From positions 2,170,001 to 2,234,000 of the forward strand of contig NZ_CP026031.1 in assembly GCF_003726095.1 (NCBI RefSeq): DNA of 64,000 bases, written 5' to 3'. The DNA comes from Niallia circulans (lineage in GTDB: Bacteria; Bacillota; Bacilli; Bacillales; Cytobacillaceae). A model generated the notes under the pieces. That model saw only the letters and a list, made by a program, of their open reading frames with translations, did not search any database and was not told the DNA's origin. Made by a program: the position numbers and the translations under genes. Each line of letters begins with the position of its first letter. Positions within the stretch are counted from its first letter, which is position 1. Shown here one piece after another: positions 50,079 to 59,202 of this stretch.

Positions 50079-50843
50079 CTATTGATCTTTACTATTTTCT
50101 AATGTTCCAGTATCAAAAGGATTCTTTCGTTCAGATACCTTTGGTGGATCCAATTGCGGAAGATCCTCCATTAAATCAGTTAATGTCGGATAATAATATA
50201 CAGACACTGTTAATTCAAAATCTATTTGTTGATCACTTTCTTCAACGGCGATGATTTCTTTAGGTCCAGTAATATTTAAAGAATCAACGGTCATAATACG
50301 CTGAGAGGATTGGATTTTTTCTAAGAATTTTTCTAGTTCAAAATAAGTAGCTGCCTCTCCTATCATATTGATTGTTGTTTGATGGATACCACTTGGGAGG
50401 ATGATTTCTTCTGTATTTTTCTTTTCATCTGTTTCCCTATTTTCTTGCTTGTTGGCATCATCGATTGCTTCATCTGCTGTAGAAACTTCTCCATCTGTAA
50501 CATTTTCATCAACGTCAGATCCATTCACACTTATTTCTAGTATATTCGAATCAGAAATAATTTCTGCTTTTTCTATTTCAAGAAGCGCCTGTTCTAATAA
50601 GCGTTTAACCGGTACCTTTTTCTGCAACTCGATAGTATTCGTACTTGTTTCTGAACCAGTCGATTTTAGTTTGGATTCCAAAATATCCGCTTGCTGCTCT
50701 GTCATTTGCAGCTCCGTTTTTTTCATAGCTAGTTCATTATTTAAAGGCATTAAATAGAAATAATAACTATATATCGCTCCTAATGCGAGGAAAATAATGC
50801 TAAATGCAAACCATATCATTGGCTTATGATCGCTTAATTTCAT
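50079..50843 (-). CDS. pilO: Type IV pilus inner-membrane protein PilO-like
   Basis: A 254-residue bitopic protein: one N-terminal helix (FAFSIIFLALGAIYSYYFYL), a coiled coil (about 35-65), an acidic linker (about 100-140, rich in Asp/Glu/Asn) and a C-terminal ferredoxin-like domain with EAATYFELEKFLEKIQSSQR. This is the PilO layout. It overlaps pilN by four bases. The acidic insert between coil and domain is longer than in classical PilO. Confidence 0.8.
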   Translation of the reverse strand: MKLSDHKPMIWFAFSIIFLALGAIYSYYFYLMPLNNELAMKKTELQMTEQQADILESKLKSTGSETSTNTIELQKKVPVKRLLEQALLEIEKAEIISDSNILEISVNGSDVDENVTDGEVSTADEAIDDANKQENRETDEKKNTEEIILPSGIHQTTINMIGEAATYFELEKFLEKIQSSQRIMTVDSLNITGPKEIIAVEESDQQIDFELTVSVYYYPTLTDLMEDLPQLDPPKVSERKNPFDTGTLENSKDQ

Positions 50844-51490
50844 GGGGAATCCTCCCCTTTTTCATTTTTGTCTTTTTGCTTTTCCATTTCATCTCGCAGC
50901 TTTGCTTTATTTAGGACAAATTCGTAGCTTGCAAAATAGCGAGGTTCCACTTCTGATTGTTTTAAAATATCAATGGCTTGATTTACTTGTTCGCTAATTT
51001 TATTTTCAAGTACATCGGTTGATTTTCCTTCCGTCAAAAGCGCCTCGTCTATCCAGCTAATTTCAAGCAAAGAATTTAAATAATAGGCAGCATCACTTTT
51101 TGTATCAAACTGGACAATCATGTTTGTCTTATGGTCATCAGATACCTTTAGTTCCTGAATAAAACCTCTTTCCGGCAAGTTCTTTGTTAATTCCTGCAGA
51201 AAAAGAACATAATCCATTGATTGATTATTCGCCCAACTGATTGCTGATTCAAGGCTTTGGACAGACTGTGAACTTTTGTACCTCTCTAACTTCTGATTGT
51301 AAGTATCAACCAGATTAGTCGTCATTTTTAACGAGTTTTCTGTTGCCGTTAATTCAGCTTTTTTAGTCATATACTGCCAGATAAATAAGCCTATTAATAA
51401 AAAAGTAATCAAGAAAGCTAGGATAATCCAAAGCAATTGCGACTTTCTCTTTGGTTCTTTTTTAGGAAGGAGGTTAATTTCTACTAACAT
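50840..51490 (-). CDS. pilN: Type IV pilus assembly protein PilN
   Basis: A 216-residue bitopic protein. The short cytosolic N-terminus MLVEINLLPKKEP contains the INLLP motif that docks into PilM; one helix follows (LWIILAFLITFLLIGLFIW), then a coiled coil and an external domain. The order pilM-pilN-pilO with tight or overlapping junctions forms the alignment subcomplex between the motor and the wall. Confidence 0.88.
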   Translation of the reverse strand: MLVEINLLPKKEPKRKSQLLWIILAFLITFLLIGLFIWQYMTKKAELTATENSLKMTTNLVDTYNQKLERYKSSQSVQSLESAISWANNQSMDYVLFLQELTKNLPERGFIQELKVSDDHKTNMIVQFDTKSDAAYYLNSLLEISWIDEALLTEGKSTDVLENKISEQVNQAIDILKQSEVEPRYFASYEFVLNKAKLRDEMEKQKDKNEKGEDSP

Positions 51491-51492
51491 TT

Positions 51493-52485
51493 TTACACCT
51501 CTTTTAATCCTAAACCAATGTTTAAAAGGAAACTCGATGGTATAGGCTTATTAGAAACTGATTGGTTCACTTTTAATTCAAAAACAGGAATTTCAAAACG
51601 ATTCACCATATTTTCAATAATGGCAGAAAGCCACGGATGATCACCTGTTACTACTAATTTTGTTACTAGTTTGTCACCCTTATTTAAAGTATAGCGATAG
51701 AAGCTCATCACTTTTTCTAATTCATTATAAACATCTTCAAGACCATTCCAAACTTCAGTATGATCGCCAGTAAATGTCAGCTTTTCTTGCAGTAGTAACT
51801 CATCTGTCGTAACGGTCCAGTGGTCTTCCTCCATCTCTTGTAATAAATGTCTCATCAATAAAGGATAATGTTCTTCAAAAATACTTGCGTTCACTGTTTT
51901 AATATCGATTTCAACTAACATGATAATGTCATTGTCTTCGACTTTTTCAGAGCGATAGAAATAGCGATATAGTGCTAACGCAGATATATCAGCAGATTGT
52001 GGCGATAATTTCGCCTCTTCTAATAAATCCGCATACTGGGCGACACTTTCTTCTGGTGAAGCAAATAAAATAATTTGCTGCTTATTTTTTTCTTTTGCTT
52101 TCAATAGATAATAATCAAATACAGGATCCTCGAATGGCAAATGAATCGATGTTCCAAGTTCCATATACAAGTACCCTTTAATTTCATCTTCGCTTACATC
52201 TTCCGGAATAGGGAGCTTTCGAATGACAATGGAGGAGTCAGGAACTAGAAAACGAACTTGTTTTTTTGATAGTTTCCATTCATCCACACATTCTTCTAAA
52301 ATCCATAAAAAATTCTCGACATCTTGAATCACTCCATCATGAATTAATCCAGGCGGCAAATAGCGTTCTCCAAAATTTTGCACTACAGCATCTTGGGAAT
52401 TCTTCATTTCCACAAATCGTATTACATGATCTTTTATGGTTAAGTTAACTACTTTATTTTTTCCAAAATTAAAATTTAATGCCAT
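51493..52485 (-). CDS. pilM: Type IV pilus assembly protein PilM
   Basis: A 330-residue actin/FtsA-like cytosolic protein. Features are the start NFNFGKNKVVNLTIKDHVI, KQVRFLVPDSSIVIRKLPIP near 75, and IPSSFLLNIGLGL at the end. The DIG/ DxGG loops of actin folds are weakened (MLVEIDIKTVNA). It should bind the PilN tail. It precedes pilN with two bases between, so the two are coupled. Confidence 0.87.
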   Translation of the reverse strand: MALNFNFGKNKVVNLTIKDHVIRFVEMKNSQDAVVQNFGERYLPPGLIHDGVIQDVENFLWILEECVDEWKLSKKQVRFLVPDSSIVIRKLPIPEDVSEDEIKGYLYMELGTSIHLPFEDPVFDYYLLKAKEKNKQQIILFASPEESVAQYADLLEEAKLSPQSADISALALYRYFYRSEKVEDNDIIMLVEIDIKTVNASIFEEHYPLLMRHLLQEMEEDHWTVTTDELLLQEKLTFTGDHTEVWNGLEDVYNELEKVMSFYRYTLNKGDKLVTKLVVTGDHPWLSAIIENMVNRFEIPVFELKVNQSVSNKPIPSSFLLNIGLGLKEV

Positions 52486-52552
52486 ATTGAAAACTCCTTA
52501 TTGTTACTAGATGGAGGAAGAAAAATTACTCCCCAAAAAGGGTATCAGCCTT

Positions 52553-53299
52553 TTAAAGAAAAATACTTAGATACCATTGGATAATCTGATTACCAAAATA
52601 ATAGGTTATAAGAGTTCCTAAGGCTATGTACGGACCGAAAGGAATTGGTTGTTTCTTTTTTGATTTACCAATAGCCATTCCGATAATACCGCCAATTGTC
52701 CCTAGAAAGGTCGAAAGAAAAAGGGAGACAAGGACTAGCTTAGTCCCTAAAACAAAGCCAATTACCGCAAAAAGCTTTATATCTCCTCCCCCCATTCCTC
52801 CTTTTGATACAATCGCAATAACTAGAAGAAGCGTAAAACCAACCGCTGCCCCCAGCAAAGAACTCCACCAGGGATGCAAAAGAATAAAGAATCGTTCGAT
52901 CATAAAAACAATCGAAAAAAACAACAGCACTTTATCTGGGATAATCATGTATTTTAAATCAGAAACAGTAATAATGATAAATAAGGAAATAAGTGTCCAG
53001 GAAACAAACAGCTCAGAACTCCAGCCAAGCAGAAGCGGACTAACGACAAAGAGAATACCTGTCAAAAGCTCAAATATAGGATAGAAGGGGGAAATCGATG
53101 CTTTACAGCATTTTGATTTCCCCCTTAATAATACATAGCTTAAAACTGGTACAAGTTCCATCGCTGATAACGTGCGTCCACAGCTTGAACAATGAGATCT
53201 CGGCCTAACAATCGATACATTTAATGGCACCCTTAAACCTACTACGTTATAGAATGAGCCAAGGGTTATGCCGTATAGGAAGATTAGTAGGTAGATCAT
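52553..53299 (-). CDS. pilD: Prepilin peptidase (PilD/ComC)
   Basis: A 248-residue membrane aspartyl protease that cleaves and usually methylates prepilins. Asp sites are in VSDLKYMIIPDK near 115 and GMGGGDIKL near 168. The N-terminal domain starts GSFYNVVGLRVP. The zinc region has the first CxxC (HCSSCG), but the second pair reads SKCCKASIS instead of CxxCxxxIS. In B. subtilis the orthologue comC sits at this chromosomal place. It would process all pilins of both operons. Confidence 0.92.
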   Translation of the reverse strand: MIYLLIFLYGITLGSFYNVVGLRVPLNVSIVRPRSHCSSCGRTLSAMELVPVLSYVLLRGKSKCCKASISPFYPIFELLTGILFVVSPLLLGWSSELFVSWTLISLFIIITVSDLKYMIIPDKVLLFFSIVFMIERFFILLHPWWSSLLGAAVGFTLLLVIAIVSKGGMGGGDIKLFAVIGFVLGTKLVLVSLFLSTFLGTIGGIIGMAIGKSKKKQPIPFGPYIALGTLITYYFGNQIIQWYLSIFL

Positions 53300-53330
53300 G
53301 TTATAAACTCCTATCTTTTAGAAAAATACA

Positions 53331-53774
53331 TCAACTACCTGTGGTGCTAGGTATTGTTTTTTGCCCTTTTTTTGATTTATTAATTTGGTCAATTGTAGCA
53401 TTGGTAAATGTGATATTTATTTTTCCTGCCTCAACATTAGTAGCGTTCAAACCAAATGTTGTACCGCCTTCTCCTACAGTAACAGTATACTCACCAAATT
53501 CTTTTAAATTTACACCACTAACATAACTTGAAAGCTCCTCATCACTAATGGTACCACCTTTTGCCATATCATTACCCGCAACATAGTTTTTAGCTGCATT
53601 AAGAATTGTAATCGCATCAGCCTTAACTGCATCTTCTTTTGATTTTTGAATAATCCCTGAAATACTAGGAATCGCAATCGCTGCAATAATTCCCAAAATA
53701 ACAATAACTGCTAATAACTCGATAAGTGTTAATCCTTTTTCATTTTTAATACGTTGCTTAATTAATTGACGCAT
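53331..53774 (-). CDS. Major type IV pilin candidate
   Basis: A 147-residue prepilin. Leader MRQLIKQRIKNEKG, then LTLIELLAVIVILGIIAAIA with Glu5 and a classical hydrophobic helix. The globular part (about 40-147) is small and rich in Gly, Thr, Asn and Lys, with no cysteine. It has a strong ribosome site (AAGGAG) and a 104-base gap upstream with a possible TATAAT (53822-53827), which may boost its expression over the rest of the operon. Most likely the main fibre subunit. Confidence 0.87.
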   Translation of the reverse strand: MRQLIKQRIKNEKGLTLIELLAVIVILGIIAAIAIPSISGIIQKSKEDAVKADAITILNAAKNYVAGNDMAKGGTISDEELSSYVSGVNLKEFGEYTVTVGEGGTTFGLNATNVEAGKINITFTNATIDQINKSKKGQKTIPSTTGS

Positions 53775-53878
53775 ATATCTTTCTCCTTAAAATTGGTATT
53801 TTTTGTTTTAAATCTATTACTATTATACTAGATTGTTAATTTTAATTATATCTTTTTTTTACTAGAATCCTCTAGAAA

Positions 53879-55084
53879 TTATTGGACATGATTAAAAATC
53901 TCAAACATTGGTATTAGGATAGATGACACAATTGTTCCAACAATGCTTGCAAGAAAAACAATCATAATAGGCTCAATCAAGGACTTTAGTCGATCTGTTG
54001 CTGTATCGACTTCTTTTTCATAGAAGTCAGCTACCTTTGCAAGCATGTCATCTAATGATCCTGTTTCTTCCCCTATTGCTATCATCTGCGTCACAAGTGG
54101 CGGAAACACCCAATGGGCTTTCATTGGCACAGTTAATGACTGACCTTGTTCAAGCGCACCTCTTGATTGAACAAGGACTTTTGCCATTACTTCATTTTCA
54201 ATAACTCTTTCGACAATCGAAATGGCCTGTAAGATGGGAACAGAGCTTGAAAATAGCGAACTAAGTGTGCGGGTCATTCTCGCAATCGCTGCTTTCTGCA
54301 GAATTTTTCCAAAAATCGGCACTCTTAATAGAAAATAATCGAGATAATACTTCGATGCTTTATTATTTCGTATAACCATGATGGCAATAATAAATGCGAT
54401 CAGCAACAAAAATACTAGCCACCAAAATTTTTGCATAAAGCTGCTTGCCGATAGAACAAATTGTGTAATGGCAGGTAACTCACTATCAAAATCAGCAAAC
54501 ATATCCACAAACGTTGGTACAACACTCACCAATAAAAATATAACAACTATAAAAGCAATAACGGCAATCGCAATCGGATATGTTAAGGCTGAAATAATTT
54601 TTTGTTTTGTGTAATGCTGTTTTTCAAAATGATTGGCTAATCTTTCTAAAGTCTCATCCATACTCCCTGTAGCTTCTCCTGCGCGAATCATATTTACAAA
54701 CATACTGGAGAAAACCTTTCTATGTTTCGCTGCTGCTGTGGATAAAGGATTCCCATCTTTTAAATCTTGTTCTACCACTAATAAAGCCTTCCGCAATGCC
54801 TTACTTTCTGTCTGCTCAGCAAGTATCGCAGTTGCATCCACTACTGATATACCTGCTTTTATCAGGGTAGCGAACTGGCGCAAATAAATGACAAAGTCTT
54901 GGAGCTTTACAGGACTGCCAAATGTAATTTCCTTTGTTAAAAGAGTTTCAGGAACTTCATTTATTTCTGTTATCTTAATCCCTTTTTCTTTTAACTGCAC
55001 GATCGCTTCTCTTTTGGATGAAGCTGTTACTATCCCTTTTTTTGTTCCTTTTCGATCTCTTCCCGTATATTTATAGCGAGCCAT
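53879..55084 (-). CDS. pilC: Type IV pilus platform protein PilC
   Basis: A 401-residue inner-membrane platform of the GspF/PilC family. Two repeated T2SSF domains (about 65-190 and 265-395) are seen, each with a conserved RAGEATGSMDETLERLA or AIGEETGSLDDMLAKVA helix. Three transmembrane helices (about 165-190, 215-240, 370-395). It starts three bases after the pilT stop. Confidence 0.95.
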   Translation of the reverse strand: MARYKYTGRDRKGTKKGIVTASSKREAIVQLKEKGIKITEINEVPETLLTKEITFGSPVKLQDFVIYLRQFATLIKAGISVVDATAILAEQTESKALRKALLVVEQDLKDGNPLSTAAAKHRKVFSSMFVNMIRAGEATGSMDETLERLANHFEKQHYTKQKIISALTYPIAIAVIAFIVVIFLLVSVVPTFVDMFADFDSELPAITQFVLSASSFMQKFWWLVFLLLIAFIIAIMVIRNNKASKYYLDYFLLRVPIFGKILQKAAIARMTRTLSSLFSSSVPILQAISIVERVIENEVMAKVLVQSRGALEQGQSLTVPMKAHWVFPPLVTQMIAIGEETGSLDDMLAKVADFYEKEVDTATDRLKSLIEPIMIVFLASIVGTIVSSILIPMFEIFNHVQ

Positions 55085-55086
55085 AT

Positions 55087-56127
55087 TTATTGCTCCTTTT
55101 CTTGTAGATAAGGAAGTGCAGCTTCTCTTAATACAGCACCAGCGTGAACTAATTCTTTTACATTGCTTTCCAATGTATGCATTCCAGCTGCTTTTGAGGT
55201 TTGCATAATATTTAAAATCTGATGAATTTTTTCATTACGAATCAAATTGGCTACAGCTGAATTGTTCACAAGAATCTCTGTTGCTGAAACCCTTCCCGAT
55301 TTATCTGGGGTTGGGAATAGGCGTTGAGCTACAATGCTTACTAAAACAGAAGCCAACTGGATTCGAATTTGATCCTGCTGCGTGGGTGGAAAAACGTCAA
55401 TAATTCGGTTAATGGTTGCTGGAGCACTCGATGTATGGAGTGTTCCCAGTACCAAATGCCCCGTTTCCGCTGCTGTAATGGCTGTTTGAATTGTTTCTAA
55501 ATCACGCATTTCTCCAACAAGAATCACATCTGGATCTTGGCGCAAAGATGCTCGTAAGCCATTGGCAAAATTATTGGTATCAAACCCAACTTCTCGTTGG
55601 TCAATAATACACTTGCCATGCTTATGCAAATACTCAATCGGATCCTCTAACGTGATAATATGCTTGCGCATAGTTTCGTTCATATAGGCAATCATCGCCG
55701 CTAATGTCGTTGATTTGCCACTGCCTGTCGGTCCTGTAATTAAAATAAGCCCCTGAGGCCTTTCAGCAATTTTCTTTATAATAGCAGGAAGCTTTAAATC
55801 ATCTAGACTAGGGATCGATGTTGGTACAACTCGAATAGCTAAAGCAATGCATGCTCTTTGCTTATACACATTAACCCTAAATCTAGACACTCCTTTTAAA
55901 CTGTATGAGAAATCAAGTTCACCACGATCTTGGAAGACTTCCCATAACTTCTCTGGAACCATTGTTCTTGCCATTATTTCTGTATCATTTGGTTCTAGAT
56001 TATTTTTGCCATACCGCTTTAAATCTCCATTTATTCTCATAACAGGAGGAACACCAACTGTAAGATGAATATCTGATGCTTTTAATTCAAAGCCTACTCT
56101 CAATAAGTAATCAATACTATGGTTCAA
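55087..56127 (-). CDS. pilT: Type IV pilus retraction ATPase PilT
   Basis: A 346-residue hexameric ATPase that powers pilus retraction. Walker A GPTGSGKSTTLAAMI is near residue 130, the Asp box and His box are intact (LEDPIEYLH near 160; TGHLVLGTLHTSSAPATINR near 215), and the retraction signature AIRVVPTSIPSL is present near 93. A dedicated PilT implies dynamic pili for twitching or uptake, beyond the ComG pseudopilus. Confidence 0.95.
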   Translation of the reverse strand: MNHSIDYLLRVGFELKASDIHLTVGVPPVMRINGDLKRYGKNNLEPNDTEIMARTMVPEKLWEVFQDRGELDFSYSLKGVSRFRVNVYKQRACIALAIRVVPTSIPSLDDLKLPAIIKKIAERPQGLILITGPTGSGKSTTLAAMIAYMNETMRKHIITLEDPIEYLHKHGKCIIDQREVGFDTNNFANGLRASLRQDPDVILVGEMRDLETIQTAITAAETGHLVLGTLHTSSAPATINRIIDVFPPTQQDQIRIQLASVLVSIVAQRLFPTPDKSGRVSATEILVNNSAVANLIRNEKIHQILNIMQTSKAAGMHTLESNVKELVHAGAVLREAALPYLQEKEQ

Positions 56128-56138
56128 TAATGTCCCTC

Positions 56139-57803
56139 CTAATCAGGGATAGCTACTCTTAATACTTCTTCTGTAGTAGTAATTCCTTGCTTCACCTTTA
56201 ATAATCCATCATCAATTAGGAAGATGGTTTTTGCTTTCATTGCAAGATCTCGTAATCTCGAAAAAGATTCGCCATTCATAATGACTTTTCTCATTTCCTC
56301 ATTGATAACTAGCACTTCATGAATAGCTACTCTTCCTTTATAACCTGTCATATTACAAGAAGCACAACCTTTTCCTCTAACAACTTTTTCGATTGTTAGA
56401 CCCCGTTTTGCGAAGATTTCTTTTTCTCTTACTGTTGCACTATGAACTTGTCCACAGTCTCTGCATACTTTACGAACAAGCCTCTGTGCTACAATTCCTG
56501 TTACAGATGAAGCCACTAAAAATGGCTCTACCCCCATGTCTAACAGTCTTGTAACAGAGCCTAGTGAATCATTTGTATGCAAGGTGCTTAAAACAAGGTG
56601 ACCAGTTAAAGAAGCACGCACGGCTATCTCTGCTGTTTCTTTATCTCGTATCTCACCGACCATGATTACATTAGGATCCTGACGTAATATTGCCCGTAAC
56701 CCTTTTGCAAATGTCATCCCTACATTCGTATTTACTTGAATTTGGTTAATTCCTTCTAATTGATACTCAACCGGATCCTCTACTGTAATAATATTGACTT
56801 CTTCACTGTTTAAACGGTTTAGCGCTGCATAGAGTGTGGAGGATTTACCAGATCCTGTAGGACCTGTAATAAGTATAATCCCGGTTGGTTTCTCAATAAG
56901 TTTTGTAAATCTAGCTAAATTCACTTTATTAAAACCTAGTTTATCTAAATCATTTAGTGTACTTCCAAGATCCAAAATTCGCATAACTACCTTTTCTCCA
57001 AAAATAGTTGGAAGTGTAGATACACGGAGATCAATGGGATGAAAGTCCAAATTGAACTTCATTCTTCCATCTTGCGGGATGCGGTGCTCTGTAATATCCA
57101 AGTTTGCCATTATCTTCAACCGTGCTATCAATACACTTTGCATATGTTTTGGCAAAACTCTTTCTATACGCAATACACCATCAATCCGATAACGGATTAC
57201 CACTTTCGTTTCTTGAGGGTCCACATGTATATCACTTGCCTTTAGGGTCGCAGCATTCGATAATATCTGATTGACTAAGCGGACAATCGGCGTATCTTGT
57301 TGTTCAACCATGCTGTCGCTCACATCTTCGCCAACTGCGCCATTATCAGATAGCAACTCTTCAAACCCTTCGTCCATATCATAATATTTATTGATTGCAC
57401 GCAAAATATCATCTTTTGTCGCAATAGCTGTCTCGATTTGAAAACCAGTAGATAAGCGCAAATCATCTATGGTATAAAAATCCATTGGATCAGCCATTGC
57501 CACATATAACTTTTCGCCTTCTTTTTTTAGCGGAATAATTAACTGTCTTTTCGCTGTTTCCTTTGAAACGATCGTAAATAGCTTAGGATCAAAGGGATAG
57601 CGATACAAACTAACATGAGGAATACCTAATTGAAATTCTAATACCTCGATCAATTGTTGTTCTGTAATATAACCCTTTTGAAGCAGACTATCTCCAAGCC
57701 TTTGATCTGGATGCTTATCTTTAAGTGCTTGCTGCAATTGATCTTCTGTCAACAAGCCAGCCTCCACCAACAAATCTCCTAAACGCTTTCGTATTTGTTT
57801 CAT
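56139..57803 (-). CDS. pilB: Type IV pilus assembly ATPase PilB
   Basis: A 554-residue extension ATPase. An MshEN/T2SSE N-terminal domain (1-150, RLGDSLLQKGYITEQQLIEV) that in relatives binds cyclic di-GMP precedes the ATPase domain: Walker A GPTGSGKSSTLYAAL near residue 320, Walker B VIMVGEIRDKETAEIA near 385, His box LTGHLVLSTLHTND. The zinc cysteines CRDCG and CASCN are near 455 and 490. The RLGDxLLxxG repeat could allow second-messenger control; that is inferred. Confidence 0.95.
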   Translation of the reverse strand: MKQIRKRLGDLLVEAGLLTEDQLQQALKDKHPDQRLGDSLLQKGYITEQQLIEVLEFQLGIPHVSLYRYPFDPKLFTIVSKETAKRQLIIPLKKEGEKLYVAMADPMDFYTIDDLRLSTGFQIETAIATKDDILRAINKYYDMDEGFEELLSDNGAVGEDVSDSMVEQQDTPIVRLVNQILSNAATLKASDIHVDPQETKVVIRYRIDGVLRIERVLPKHMQSVLIARLKIMANLDITEHRIPQDGRMKFNLDFHPIDLRVSTLPTIFGEKVVMRILDLGSTLNDLDKLGFNKVNLARFTKLIEKPTGIILITGPTGSGKSSTLYAALNRLNSEEVNIITVEDPVEYQLEGINQIQVNTNVGMTFAKGLRAILRQDPNVIMVGEIRDKETAEIAVRASLTGHLVLSTLHTNDSLGSVTRLLDMGVEPFLVASSVTGIVAQRLVRKVCRDCGQVHSATVREKEIFAKRGLTIEKVVRGKGCASCNMTGYKGRVAIHEVLVINEEMRKVIMNGESFSRLRDLAMKAKTIFLIDDGLLKVKQGITTTEEVLRVAIPD

Positions 57804-57830
57804 TGCTTTAGCTCCTGATTTCTATACTTA

Positions 57831-59183
57831 TTATTTTTCTATTTCTGCTTGTGGAGTCTCTTCCTTATTCTCTTTCAAATCCTGATTGTTTGATTCTGTC
57901 TGTGAAGGATTCACTGTCGTTTGATTGTTACTATCCTTCTCTTCCTCTTTGATGTTTTCTTCAGAATCTGAAGGATCATTTAAATCGGTTGAATCTTCGA
58001 CATTATCTGTATCAATCACTGTTTCCTGTTCTTTTATTAATCCAGAAGCAACTACTTTATTGATTGGAGGATAAAAGTCTTCACTCATTAAATCTTTTTT
58101 CACTTCGACTCCATCTTCATTTTTGGCTAAACGATAGACTTTAATTAAAAGTCCATCTGTTCCTTCTGTGATGGTTCTATATTCATTAAACTCTAATAAA
58201 GAATCAAATTGGATGACCGTTTTTGGCTTAAATGCTTCCTGATTGGAGAGAACAACATCATATTTAAATAAAAACGGAACCCCGACTACCGAAGCATATA
58301 ATTTATTGCCAGACATTTTGAATTGAAGCTGATAAGCAGCAGCATTAGGATTATAAAACCGGTAATCCATTTTTTTAGATTGATTGATTTTCGCTTCATA
58401 TCCTAATGGAGCATAGTTAGGCAATTGATTACTTATAAACCGCTCAGTAATAGTAAAATTAGTTGCTAAGACTAGCTGATGAAAAGCTGTCGCAACCATA
58501 CTTAAGGTGGTATCTGAATAGGAATCTGTCTGTTTTCCCATTATATCTAGCAACGAGACCGTCGCTTCTTGCCCCACTTCAATACTTGGAAATTGCTTTA
58601 CCCATTTTGCAACATTTTTTTTGTTTTCCTGAACGTCTAATGTAGTATCTACTAAGATTACTTCTTCTTCCTTTTGGCTGACTAAATAATCTTGGAGCGC
58701 AAGTTCGTGATTTCCTTTGTCTAACTGGGAAGCTATCGCTATTAAAGAATCACTCCATTTATTGACGTAAAAAACATCTTCTTCTACGAGATAGGGAGAT
58801 ATTGAATAAAGTAATCCGATTAAATCATCTTGATTTAACGATACAATCAATGCATTGTCTGTGCCCTGATGGATCTTTTCTAAGCTTTCTTGGAATTGGA
58901 ATGTAAATAAATCAGTAGCAAAGTCAATTGTTTTTTCTTTATAATTTAATTTAATGGAGACTGCCTGAATCCATTCTTCTTGAGAATCCTTCAATGCTTT
59001 TAAAGCTTCTTCTAAAGACATTCCAGAGATATCTATTCCACCCACAGTTGTACCCTCTTCATACCCTTGCTTGGTCGAAAAAATCCTTTCATATGCCTTT
59101 ACACCAAAATGCGAAAAACTAAAAATAAATGCAGTTGTAATGGCTATAGCTATAAATAGCTTTACAGCTTGAACGTTTTTCAT
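57831..59183 (-). CDS. VanW-like exported protein in pilus operon
   Basis: A 450-residue protein with an N-terminal membrane helix (about 7-30), YoaR-like repeats (GTTVGGIDISGMSLEEALKA), a VanW-like segment (about 215-330, VATAFHQLVLATNFTITERF ... PLGYEAKI ... YRFYNPNAAAY) and an acidic Glu/Asn/Ser tail (390-450). The GGGxCQxS core of VanW is replaced by DSYSDTTLSMV, so any activity is doubtful. ATG 59183 follows AAAGGAG; a longer frame overlaps the PRC gene. Being second from pilB suggests a wall-facing pilus role. Confidence 0.75.
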   Translation of the reverse strand: MKNVQAVKLFIAIAITTAFIFSFSHFGVKAYERIFSTKQGYEEGTTVGGIDISGMSLEEALKALKDSQEEWIQAVSIKLNYKEKTIDFATDLFTFQFQESLEKIHQGTDNALIVSLNQDDLIGLLYSISPYLVEEDVFYVNKWSDSLIAIASQLDKGNHELALQDYLVSQKEEEVILVDTTLDVQENKKNVAKWVKQFPSIEVGQEATVSLLDIMGKQTDSYSDTTLSMVATAFHQLVLATNFTITERFISNQLPNYAPLGYEAKINQSKKMDYRFYNPNAAAYQLQFKMSGNKLYASVVGVPFLFKYDVVLSNQEAFKPKTVIQFDSLLEFNEYRTITEGTDGLLIKVYRLAKNEDGVEVKKDLMSEDFYPPINKVVASGLIKEQETVIDTDNVEDSTDLNDPSDSEENIKEEEKDSNNQTTVNPSQTESNNQDLKENKEETPQAEIEK

Positions 59184-59202
59184 GAAGTAATGACTCCTTT
59201 TG

